From Tenuifilum thalassicum (GTDB lineage: Bacteria > Bacteroidota > Bacteroidia > Bacteroidales > Tenuifilaceae), in contig NZ_CP041345.1 of assembly GCF_013265555.1 (NCBI RefSeq), positions 2,402,581 to 2,466,580 on the forward strand: a stretch of 64,000 nt of DNA. Reading direction: 5' to 3'. Positions 53,717 through 62,045 of this stretch are shown here, piece after piece; position 1 is the first letter of the stretch, and every line of letters begins with the position of its first letter. The translations under genes were made by a program, and so were the position numbers. Under the pieces are notes generated by a model that made no database searches, was not told where the DNA came from, and worked only from the letters and a program-made list of their open reading frames with translations.

Positions 53717-54636
53717 TGGAAACCTACGCAGTTTTTGGCAACCCCATACTTCATAGCAGGAGTCCACAACTCTTTAATAGCGTTTTCAAAGAGCTAAACA
53801 TTGATGCAGTATACACTCGAATACGCCCCAAAAGTGGGAAAGATATAGTCAACATCATTCGAACCCACGACATCAAAGGCGCTAACATAACCACACCGTA
53901 TAAGTCCGAGGTTATTGAGTTTCTTGATTGTATTAATCCTGAAGTCAACGAAATTGGAGGAGTAAACACCATAGCCAATAACAATGGTAAGCTAACAGGT
54001 TATAACACCGACCATATTGGCGTTTCTAACTCATTGCTTGAGGCTGGCATCGATTTGAGAGGGAAGAAAATCCTAGTGATAGGTGCTGGACCAGCTGCAG
54101 CGGCAGCAGCGTTTGGACTAAAGAGGTCGCATGCAGAAGTTTATATTGCTAACAGGACAAAGCATAAAGCCGAAGAGATTTGTAAAAAACAAAACATTTC
54201 GCTAATAAACCTGAGCGACATTTCAAAAAGGATTGAGAATTTTGATGTTGTTGTATCGGCCCTTCTACCCGATGTTAACCCGCTTGAGCACATTTCCATA
54301 CCCAAGCACTTAACCTTACTCGATGCTAATTACCGTCCGTCGAAAATTAGTTCTCAGTTTGCCAGCCATGGATGTAATGTAATATCGGGAAAACATTGGC
54401 TCATTCATCAGGCAATTGCATCTTATAAACTATTCAAAAATGACACCCCACCCATTGAAACAATGGCCAAAGCGGTAGAAATCAACCTAAAAAGAGAAAG
54501 CATAAAGGCAAAATGGTTGCACAACACCCCAAACGAAATGGACGCTAGCGATTATGACATTCTTATCTCAGCAGAGAACGAAAATGAATTCAAGAAGATT
54601 TTAGATGAAGAGATTAATAGCACCTTCGGAAGTTAA
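53716..54636 (+). CDS. aroE: shikimate dehydrogenase with a C-terminal extension
   Basis: A 306-residue enzyme reducing 3-dehydroshikimate to shikimate. The substrate site is FGNPILHSRSPQLFN, the catalytic Lys is in GANITTPYKSEV, then GGVNTIANNNG, the Asp in GYNTDHIGV, and the nucleotide loop VIGAGPAAAAAAFGL. The start at the TAATG overlap is chosen over a longer in-frame extension inside aroD. About 45 residues at the C-terminus go beyond the usual family length, and the gene overlaps aroA by 32 bases. Confidence 0.92.
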   Translation: METYAVFGNPILHSRSPQLFNSVFKELNIDAVYTRIRPKSGKDIVNIIRTHDIKGANITTPYKSEVIEFLDCINPEVNEIGGVNTIANNNGKLTGYNTDHIGVSNSLLEAGIDLRGKKILVIGAGPAAAAAAFGLKRSHAEVYIANRTKHKAEEICKKQNISLINLSDISKRIENFDVVVSALLPDVNPLEHISIPKHLTLLDANYRPSKISSQFASHGCNVISGKHWLIHQAIASYKLFKNDTPPIETMAKAVEINLKRESIKAKWLHNTPNEMDASDYDILISAENENEFKKILDEEINSTFGS

Positions 54637-55858
54637 AGGAAAGCTCAAGGCCCCTGCATCCAAAAGCGTTGCGCAAAGAGCTATAGCTATGGCAAGCATG
54701 GCTAATGGGCATTCAACCATATACAATGTGGGCAATAGTAACGACAGCCTTGCAGCCATTGATATTTGCAAGAAGATGGGGGCAAGCATTAGCGGAGATG
54801 GCAGCAAACTATCAATAACTGGTGGATTAAAATGGCCATCGGACGAGATTCATTGCGGAGAATCGGGGCTAAGCATTAGGATGTTTTCAGCTATTGCTTC
54901 AATATTCGACAAGCCTGTCACCCTGACAGGGGAAGGCTCTTTGGCCAACCGTCCAATGAGCATGATAACCGACGGACTTACCAAGTTGGGCGTAAGCTGC
55001 ACAACCAACAATGGGAAACTCCCCATAACAGTTAACGGACCTATTATGGGGGGAATAATTGAGGTAGACGGTTCTTTGAGTTCACAGGCAATTACCGGAC
55101 TTTTAATGGCAGCACCCTTTGCAAAAAACGATGTTACCATTCGTGTTAAAAACCTGAATAGCCGTCCCTACATCGACCTTACCATTCAGCTAATGGATGA
55201 GTTCAACGTTAAGGTTGATAGGCAATCCAACGACGCCTATCGAATAGTATCAGGTCAAAAATACTCTCCCCGTAACTTTAATGTTGAAGGCGATTGGAGT
55301 GGCGCAACATTTATGCTTGTTGCCGGTGCTATTGCAGGCGAAGTAGATATTACAAACCTAAATCCCAAGTCGCTTCAAGCAGATAAGGCAATAATCGAAG
55401 CCCTAATGAATGCTGGAGCAAGCATATCAATTGATGAAAGTAACATTTCGGTAAGAAAAGGAAACCTTAAAGCTTTTGACTTTGATGCACGTAACTGTCC
55501 CGACCTATTCCCACCTTTAGTTGCACTTGCTGCAAACTGCCAAGGCAAAACTAAAATACTAGGCGTTAACCGATTGCACGGGAAAGAGTCGGATAGAGCG
55601 GCTACACTTCAACAAGAGTTTGCCAAACTTGGCGTTAACATTGAGATTAACAATGACATAATGATAGTTGAAGGTGGCACTATTAAATCGGCTACAACAC
55701 ATTCACATGGCGACCATCGCATTGCCATGGCATGTGCCATTGCAGCACTAAATGCAAATGGTGAAGTTGAAATTGAAAATGCAGAAGCTGTAAATAAATC
55801 GTACCCAGACTTTTTTGAAGATTTACAAAAGATTCAGATAAACCAAGAAAACCGATAA
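54605..55858 (+). CDS. aroA: EPSP synthase (3-phosphoshikimate 1-carboxyvinyltransferase)
   Basis: A 417-residue enzyme joining phosphoenolpyruvate to shikimate 3-phosphate. LKAPASKSVAQRAIAMAS binds the phosphates; the loop with the glyphosate-contact Gly reads GESGLSIRMF; GDWSGATFMLVAGAI, LFPPLVALAANC, LHGKESDRA and HGDHRIAMACAIAAL follow in family order. The start ATG lies within the end of aroE. Confidence 0.95.
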   Translation: MKRLIAPSEVKGKLKAPASKSVAQRAIAMASMANGHSTIYNVGNSNDSLAAIDICKKMGASISGDGSKLSITGGLKWPSDEIHCGESGLSIRMFSAIASIFDKPVTLTGEGSLANRPMSMITDGLTKLGVSCTTNNGKLPITVNGPIMGGIIEVDGSLSSQAITGLLMAAPFAKNDVTIRVKNLNSRPYIDLTIQLMDEFNVKVDRQSNDAYRIVSGQKYSPRNFNVEGDWSGATFMLVAGAIAGEVDITNLNPKSLQADKAIIEALMNAGASISIDESNISVRKGNLKAFDFDARNCPDLFPPLVALAANCQGKTKILGVNRLHGKESDRAATLQQEFAKLGVNIEINNDIMIVEGGTIKSATTHSHGDHRIAMACAIAALNANGEVEIENAEAVNKSYPDFFEDLQKIQINQENR

Positions 55859-55863
55859 AAAAC

Positions 55864-56850
55864 ATGAATACATTTGGACGTATATATCGAATAAGCATAT
55901 TTGGGGAATCGCATGGGCCATTGGTAGGTGTAACCATCGATGGCATCCCTCCTGGAATAAAGTTGTCGCCTAGTGATTTCACCTCCGATTTATTGAGAAG
56001 AAAATCAGGACGAAAAGGCACAACCCCACGCACCGAGGACGATATACCCGAAATAGTAGCTGGATGGTTCAACGAGCACACAACAGGTGCGCCTCTAACC
56101 ATTATATTCCGCAACAACAACACCAAATCAAAAGATTACAACAAGTTGAGAGATATTCCCCGACCTGGGCACTCCGACTTTGTTGCCCATAGCAAGTTTG
56201 ATGGTTACAACGATTACAGGGGAGGTGGTCATTTTTCGGGCAGGTTAACCCTTGCCTTGGTTGCTGCAGGTGTGGTTGCCAAAAAAGTCATCCCACAAAT
56301 TAGCATAGCAGCTAAGCTCATAGAAGCTGGTGGAAAAACCGACATCGACCTTGCCATTGAGGAGGCGCAAAAGCAAAACGATTCAATCGGCGGAATTGTA
56401 GAGTGTGTTGCCACTGGCATACCCATTGGGCTTGGCGAACCGTTTTTCGACTCGGCAGAATCCGTCATTTCTCACTTGGCGTTTGCCATTCCTGCCATTA
56501 AAGGCATTGAATTTGGTAGTGGATTTGCCGCTTCGCGCATGAAAGGCTCCGAACACAACGATTCAATCATAGAGAGTTCAGGCAAAACGGCAACTAATAA
56601 TGCAGGAGGTATAACAGGTGGCATAACCAATGGCAATCCCCTTGTTTTTCGGATTGCAGTTAAGCCCACTTCAAGCATTTCCAAGCCACAACAAACACTG
56701 AATATAAAAACAGGTAAGGTAGATACTCTAACTGTTGAAGGCAGACACGACACCTGCATTGCCCTAAGAGTTCCAGTTGTTGCTGAGGCTATTACTGCAA
56801 TTGCTCTAGCCGATTTACTCCTTGTTGAGAAAGCAAGAAAAAACCGGTGA
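55864..56850 (+). CDS. aroC: chorismate synthase
   Basis: A 328-residue FMN-dependent enzyme and the last shared step to all aromatic amino acids. Signatures are FGESHGPLVGVTIDGIPPG, RRKSGRKGTTPRTEDD, RPGHSDFVAHSKF, YRGGGHFSGRLT and GRHDTCIALRVPVVAEA. Slightly shorter than the 350-360 residues common in the family, but all motifs are present. Its stop codon lies inside the terminator stem that closes the operon. Confidence 0.95.
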   Translation: MNTFGRIYRISIFGESHGPLVGVTIDGIPPGIKLSPSDFTSDLLRRKSGRKGTTPRTEDDIPEIVAGWFNEHTTGAPLTIIFRNNNTKSKDYNKLRDIPRPGHSDFVAHSKFDGYNDYRGGGHFSGRLTLALVAAGVVAKKVIPQISIAAKLIEAGGKTDIDLAIEEAQKQNDSIGGIVECVATGIPIGLGEPFFDSAESVISHLAFAIPAIKGIEFGSGFAASRMKGSEHNDSIIESSGKTATNNAGGITGGITNGNPLVFRIAVKPTSSISKPQQTLNIKTGKVDTLTVEGRHDTCIALRVPVVAEAITAIALADLLLVEKARKNR

Positions 56851-56864
56851 ATTCACACCGGTTT
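56840..56864. terminator. bidirectional terminator closing the aromatic operon
   Basis: AAACCGGTG and CACCGGTTT form a perfect 9-bp stem around a 6-base loop. It lies between the convergent aroC gene and the dehydrogenase-like gene, with A/T-rich flanks on both sides. Confidence 0.65.
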
Positions 56865-56876
56865 AATATCGTAAGT

Positions 56877-58097
56877 TTATTCTTTCCCATCAAGGTAATC
56901 CTGCAGGTAGGCATATCGTGGAGTTAGCTTACCATCCTTAAGAATTGTTGCTCGTTCAATGACACCATCGCAATCATCGCAAAGCAAATGGGGGAACACC
57001 TTGTCGATGAGCAACCGGCCAAAGAACTCACTAGCATCGCGTGGAAGTTCTCCTGGAAGGTTATCAACCGACATTACAGTAACATTTTGTCCACAACCAA
57101 ATGGGGGTTCCTCCTTACCTGTAACGGGATTAAAATCAAAAAACGGCTCTGCAATTGTTGAAGCCTTAATGGTTGAAGGAATTGGACCAGGAATATCGCA
57201 GCTCACATCAGCAATAATGGAAATCCTAAAATCGGGCTGCTTCATATCCTCTATTGTAAAGAAATGAGGCGATCGATAATCCCAGTAATGACATGCCACA
57301 AACACATCTGCAGAATGTGCATATGGCAAAAATGCGCTCTCGTGTTCAGCGGGATTGCTCACCCAGTAATCCCATTCAAAAGGCTTGCCATCCTTACGCC
57401 GGGCATAGTGCCAGGGATCTAAACGTGCGTAAACAGGTCCATCAAAATCTTTTGACAAAAAATCATCGTGGGAAACTTCTTTTATCCCAGCCTGCTCTAG
57501 CACCTCAATAGCACCACCTGCAACTCTACCGCCACCGGTCAATACGAACTTCAAACCAGGTAGTTTAATATCCTTTAGAACACCTTTAAGCTCATTATAA
57601 TCGTGCAAAGCATGCGCAGGTGGTAGCTCTCCAATCTTATTTTTTATGTAAATTGCTCTTAAGGCATTATACGCCCCAACAACGCCTGCCCAGTGCCCAA
57701 AAGCAACCAACCGAACGCCTTTTTGGTCGGTTAAATACTCGTAATCAATTATTGAGTTTTTATTAGCGGCAAAGGCTTGGATAAGATTTTGGTTGTGTGG
57801 CTGCTTTTTGGCCACATGGGCAAACTCCATGTAAGTTTTGCCAGGTAGTATGGCGTTGATTTTCGTTTCTTTTACACCAATGAGCAAATCGCAATCCGAC
57901 AGATCATCCTGCAAAGGCACCCCAGCATTTTTGTACTCAGCATCTTTGTAACACCTAATTTCACTAGGTTGAACAACCACCTCAACGTTTTCAAACTTTC
58001 GCATTACCTCGGCTGCTTGATTAGGGGCTAATGGCACCCTTCTGTCGGGTGGAACTTTAGTCTCCTTTAAAATTCCAATTTTATAATGTTTAGGCAT
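56877..58097 (-). CDS. saccharopine dehydrogenase/alanine dehydrogenase-like oxidoreductase
   Basis: A 406-residue protein of the alanine dehydrogenase/transhydrogenase N-terminal superfamily: GILKETKVPPDRRVPLAPNQ at the start, LIGVKETK, YMEFAHVAKKQPHNQ, and the nucleotide loop FVLTGGGRVAGGAIEVL near residue 190. It resembles the NAD-dependent, lysine-forming saccharopine dehydrogenases more than alanine dehydrogenases, for example in DVSCDIPGPIPST and the Cys-rich LLCDDCDGVIERA end. The true substrate cannot be settled from sequence. It stands alone, divergent from nifJ. Confidence 0.75.
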   Translation of the reverse strand: MPKHYKIGILKETKVPPDRRVPLAPNQAAEVMRKFENVEVVVQPSEIRCYKDAEYKNAGVPLQDDLSDCDLLIGVKETKINAILPGKTYMEFAHVAKKQPHNQNLIQAFAANKNSIIDYEYLTDQKGVRLVAFGHWAGVVGAYNALRAIYIKNKIGELPPAHALHDYNELKGVLKDIKLPGLKFVLTGGGRVAGGAIEVLEQAGIKEVSHDDFLSKDFDGPVYARLDPWHYARRKDGKPFEWDYWVSNPAEHESAFLPYAHSADVFVACHYWDYRSPHFFTIEDMKQPDFRISIIADVSCDIPGPIPSTIKASTIAEPFFDFNPVTGKEEPPFGCGQNVTVMSVDNLPGELPRDASEFFGRLLIDKVFPHLLCDDCDGVIERATILKDGKLTPRYAYLQDYLDGKE

Positions 58098-58134
58098 AGG
58101 TTTGGTTTTTAAGGATATCTTGATTTAACTTTTT

Positions 58135-58158
58135 TTAGCAAAATTTGAACTTTGCTAA
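58135..58158. promoter_or_regulatory. inverted repeat, possible operator
   Basis: TTAGCAAA, 8 bases, TTTGCTAA: a perfect 8-base inverted repeat about 40 bases upstream of the minus-strand gene start and well upstream of nifJ. The spacing suits a dimeric regulator, but it may be chance in AT-rich DNA. Confidence 0.3.
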
Positions 58159-58375
58159 ACTAATAAAACGACATCACATTTAAAAATAAAATTAAACAAA
58201 TCTCCATCCAAACGTATAACACTTATAAATTATAACCTTATTGGCCTTAATAATAACGAATCGTAATGTGATTATTTTCCAACCAGTGCACTATGGCAAA
58301 CAAACTCAATGTGTTAGCAAACAAACAATAAGATGTAACTTGTTGTAAAGCATAGAAAAAATCATGTAATAATAT

Positions 58376-58383
58376 TAACTTTG
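58376..58383 (+). promoter_or_regulatory. -7 promoter element for nifJ
   Basis: TAACTTTG matches TAnnTTTG and lies 48 bases before the ATG at 58432. No TTG at the expected -33 position. Confidence 0.45.
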
Positions 58384-58431
58384 CATGGGCTTTAAAAAAT
58401 TATTACTAACCATCATAACAATCAAACTGAA

Positions 58432-61400
58432 ATGGGAAAAGAAAAAAAATTCATTACTTGTGATGGTAACTATGCTGCGGCTCACATAGCATATATGTTT
58501 AGTGAGGTAGCGGCTATTTACCCCATCACCCCATCGTCAACCATGGCTGAGTATGTAGACGAGTGGTCGGCATTTGGTCGTAAGAACATATTCGGCGACA
58601 CCGTAAAGGTGGTTGAAATGCAGAGTGAAGCAGGAGCTGCTGGTGCAGTTCACGGTTCTTTGCAATCAGGTGCATTAACATCAACCTTCACTGCATCGCA
58701 AGGGTTGTTGCTAATGATTCCCAACATGTATAAAATTTCGGGAGAGTTACTCCCAGGTGTATTCCACGTATCAGCTCGAAGCATTGCTGCTCAAGCGCTA
58801 TCAATTTTTGGTGACCATAGCGACGTGATGAGCACCCGTCAATGCGGTTTTGCCATGCTGGCAACTGGTGGAGTACAAGAAGTGATGGACCTTGCAGGTG
58901 TTGCTCACCTTGCTGCCATTAAAACAAGGGTACCATTCCTTCACTTCTTCGATGGGTTTAGAACCTCTCATGAGATTCAAAAGGTTGAGATGCTTGAAAA
59001 CGAAGACCTAGCGCATCTAATTGACCAGGAAGCATTGCAGGCCTTCCGCGACAGGGCGTTAAACCCAGAACATCCTGTTACCCGCGGCACTGCACAAAAC
59101 CCTGACATCTATTTCCAAGCACGTGAGGCTGCTAATAAGTTTTACGATGCAGTTCCCGATGTAGTAGAGGAATACATGCAGGAAATCACCAAGTTAACCG
59201 GACGCGAGTATCACCCATTCAACTACTACGGCGACCCTAACGCTGAAAACATCATCATTGCAATGGGTTCGGTAACCGACACCATCAAGGAAACCGTTGA
59301 CTACCTAATGTCGAAAGGTGAGAAGGTTGGTGCAGTTATCGTTCACCTTTACCGTCCATTCTCTGCTAAATACTTCTTTAAAGTTCTGCCTAAATCTGTA
59401 AAACGCATTGCTGTTCTTGACAGAACCAAAGAACCTGGAGCTAATGGCGATCCTCTATACCTAGATGTTAAGGATCTTTTCTACGGAATGGAGAACGCTC
59501 CTCTTATTGTTGGTGGACGTTATGGCTTAAGTTCAAAAGACACAACGCCCGCTCAAATGATTGCCGTATTTGAAAACCTCAAATTGAAGGAGCCTAAGAA
59601 CCAATTCACTGTAGGTATTGTTGACGATGTAACATTCAAATCGCTACCTGTTGGCGAGGAGATTAACCTTTCGCCTAAAGGTACATTCCAAGCCAAATTC
59701 TACGGATTAGGTTCTGATGGTACAGTAGGAGCAAACAAGAACTCAATCAAAATTATTGGTAACAATACCGATAAATACTGCCAAGCATACTTTGCCTACG
59801 ACTCTAAAAAGTCAGGTGGTATCACAATATCGCACCTACGTTTTGGCGATGAGCCTATTCGCTCACCTTATCTTGTAAATACCCCTGATTTTGTAGCTTG
59901 CCATGTACAAGCATACCTTGGCAAATATGATATGCTAAAGGGATTGCAAAAAGGCGGAACATTCCTATTAAATACTATTTGGAGCCCAGAAGAGGTAAAA
60001 GAAAAACTTCCAAATTCTGTAAAACGCTATCTGGCTCAAAATAACATCAACTTCTACATTATAAACGCTACACAAATTGCTGAGGAGATTGGCTTGGGCA
60101 ACCGCACCAATACCATCATGCAAAGTGCATTCTTCAAAATTGCTAACGTAATCCCTTACGATTTAGCAGTTAAGGAGATGAAAAAGGCCATTGAAAAATC
60201 GTATGGTCGTAAAGGAGAAGAGATTCTCCGTATGAACTATGAGGCTGTTGATCGTGGTGGTGATGTAATTAAAGTTGATGTTCCCTCAGATTGGGCTAAC
60301 CTTGAACCTGAAAAACAGAGCGAGATTCCTGGGGCTCCTGAGTTCATCAACAAGGTTGTTGTGCCTATCAACCTACAAAAAGGCGACGACCTACCAGTTA
60401 GCGCTTTTATTGATAGAGAAGATGGTACATTCCCTGCTGGAACAACTAAATACGAGAAGCGTGGTATTGCTGTAAATGTACCTGAATGGATACCAGAAAA
60501 CTGTATCCAGTGTAATCAGTGTTCATATGTATGTCCTCACGCTGCTATTCGTCCTTTCCTTTTAACCGACGAAGAGCTTAAGAATGCACCAGAGGGGACA
60601 AAGACTGTTCGCGGCAATGGTGGCACAAAAGAATACAACTTCCGCATTCAGGTAAGCGCACTCGATTGTACAGGTTGCGGAAACTGTGCTGATGTTTGCC
60701 CTGCTAAGACTAAGGCTCTTGAGATGAAGCCAATTGAAACACAGATGGCTGAAGCTGAACGCTGGGAGTACATGCACGAGAAGGTTGGTTACAAGGATGT
60801 TCTTGGCAAAGAGAAATCGGTTAAGAACAGCCAGTTTGCTCAACCATTATTCGAGTTTAGTGGTGCATGTGCAGGTTGTGGCGAAACCCCATACATCAAA
60901 GCCATCACCCAGCTATATGGCGACAGAATGATTGTTGCTAACGCTACAGGTTGTTCATCAATCTATGGTGGTTCTGCACCTTCAACCCCTTACTGTGCAA
61001 ACAAGGAAGGCAAAGGTGTTGCTTGGGCAAACTCTCTATTTGAAGATAATGCTGAATATGGTTTTGGTATTGCCACCGGTGTTGAAAAACTCCGCGACCG
61101 CATTGCGCTAAGGCTAAAAGACGCTCTTAATGGCAACTTTACAGCAGAAACCAAACAAGCCATGCAGGAATGGCTTGATGGCAAGGACAATGCTGAACAG
61201 TCTAAGGTAGCATCTGAAAAACTTGTTGCTGCTCTTGAGATAGAAAACAACGACTTTGCCAATGAGATCCTAGCACTTAAAGATTACCTAGTTAAGAAAT
61301 CGGTATGGATCCTTGGTGGTGATGGTTGGGCATACGACATAGGATACGGTGGTCTCGATCATGTATTAGCCTCAGGTGCTGATGTAAATGTACTTGTTCT

Positions 61401-61950
61401 TGACACAGAGGTTTACTCAAATACTGGTGGACAAGCATCAAAAGCTACACCTGTTGCTGCAGTTGCTAAGTTTGCTGCCGCTGGTAAACGCATCCGTAAG
61501 AAAGACCTTGGCATGATGGCCATGTCGTATGGTTACGTTTACGTGGCACAGGTTGCAATGGGCGCAAACCACAACCAGTACTTCAAGGCAATAAAAGAAG
61601 CAGAGGCATATCCTGGACCTTCAATCATCATTGCCTATGCTCCATGTATTAACCATGGAATTAGGAAGGGTATGGGATCGACTCAAAAAGAGGAGAAATT
61701 TGCAGTTGAATCTGGTTACTGGCAACTTTACCGCTACAACCCTCTACTTGAGGCAGAAGGTAAGAATCCATTCCAACTAGATTCAAAGGAACCCGATTGG
61801 AGCCAATTCCAGAACTTCCTAAACAGTGAGGTTCGCTATACTTCACTCAAGTTATCGTTCCCTCAAGAGGCTGAAGAGCTCTTTAAAGCCGCTGAGGAGA
61901 ATGCAAAATGGCGTTACAACACCTACAAAAGGTTAGCCGGACTAGAATAA
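58432..61950 (+). CDS. nifJ: pyruvate:ferredoxin (flavodoxin) oxidoreductase
   Basis: An 1172-residue single-chain enzyme that oxidises pyruvate to acetyl-CoA and CO2, passing electrons to ferredoxin or flavodoxin. Domain order: domain I (YPITPSSTMAEYVDEW), the CoA-binding and gamma domains, two 4Fe-4S ferredoxin motifs near residues 690 and 750 (CIQCNQCSYVCPH and CTGCGNCADVCPAK), then the thiamine diphosphate domain (CAGCGETPYIKAITQLYGDR, GDGWAYDIGYGGLDH, YSNTGGQASKATP). Length is normal. The enzyme is oxygen-sensitive and points to anaerobic or fermentative metabolism. Monocistronic, with a clear terminator. Confidence 0.96.
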   Translation: MGKEKKFITCDGNYAAAHIAYMFSEVAAIYPITPSSTMAEYVDEWSAFGRKNIFGDTVKVVEMQSEAGAAGAVHGSLQSGALTSTFTASQGLLLMIPNMYKISGELLPGVFHVSARSIAAQALSIFGDHSDVMSTRQCGFAMLATGGVQEVMDLAGVAHLAAIKTRVPFLHFFDGFRTSHEIQKVEMLENEDLAHLIDQEALQAFRDRALNPEHPVTRGTAQNPDIYFQAREAANKFYDAVPDVVEEYMQEITKLTGREYHPFNYYGDPNAENIIIAMGSVTDTIKETVDYLMSKGEKVGAVIVHLYRPFSAKYFFKVLPKSVKRIAVLDRTKEPGANGDPLYLDVKDLFYGMENAPLIVGGRYGLSSKDTTPAQMIAVFENLKLKEPKNQFTVGIVDDVTFKSLPVGEEINLSPKGTFQAKFYGLGSDGTVGANKNSIKIIGNNTDKYCQAYFAYDSKKSGGITISHLRFGDEPIRSPYLVNTPDFVACHVQAYLGKYDMLKGLQKGGTFLLNTIWSPEEVKEKLPNSVKRYLAQNNINFYIINATQIAEEIGLGNRTNTIMQSAFFKIANVIPYDLAVKEMKKAIEKSYGRKGEEILRMNYEAVDRGGDVIKVDVPSDWANLEPEKQSEIPGAPEFINKVVVPINLQKGDDLPVSAFIDREDGTFPAGTTKYEKRGIAVNVPEWIPENCIQCNQCSYVCPHAAIRPFLLTDEELKNAPEGTKTVRGNGGTKEYNFRIQVSALDCTGCGNCADVCPAKTKALEMKPIETQMAEAERWEYMHEKVGYKDVLGKEKSVKNSQFAQPLFEFSGACAGCGETPYIKAITQLYGDRMIVANATGCSSIYGGSAPSTPYCANKEGKGVAWANSLFEDNAEYGFGIATGVEKLRDRIALRLKDALNGNFTAETKQAMQEWLDGKDNAEQSKVASEKLVAALEIENNDFANEILALKDYLVKKSVWILGGDGWAYDIGYGGLDHVLASGADVNVLVLDTEVYSNTGGQASKATPVAAVAKFAAAGKRIRKKDLGMMAMSYGYVYVAQVAMGANHNQYFKAIKEAEAYPGPSIIIAYAPCINHGIRKGMGSTQKEEKFAVESGYWQLYRYNPLLEAEGKNPFQLDSKEPDWSQFQNFLNSEVRYTSLKLSFPQEAEELFKAAEENAKWRYNTYKRLAGLE

Positions 61951-61969
61951 TGTGAACTCATATTGTTTC

Positions 61970-62001
61970 AAAAAAGCCGCTCAGTTGAGCGGCTTTTTTT
62001 T
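61970..62001 (+). terminator. strong terminator after nifJ
   Basis: AAAAAAGCCGCTCA and TGAGCGGCTTTTTT form a 14-bp perfect stem with a 2-base apex (effectively a 4-base loop), ending in a run of T. Confidence 0.92.
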
Positions 62002-62045
62002 GTTTTAGCGATTGCTTTATTCAAATTTTAATTAACTTAGCATTG

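Larger units (their letters stand above)
58098..58431. other. 334-base intergenic region between divergent genes
   Basis: No coding frame is seen. It holds an 8-base inverted repeat (58135-58142 and 58151-58158) and a -7 box for nifJ (58376-58383). The rest is AT-rich and featureless to my reading. Confidence 0.6.
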
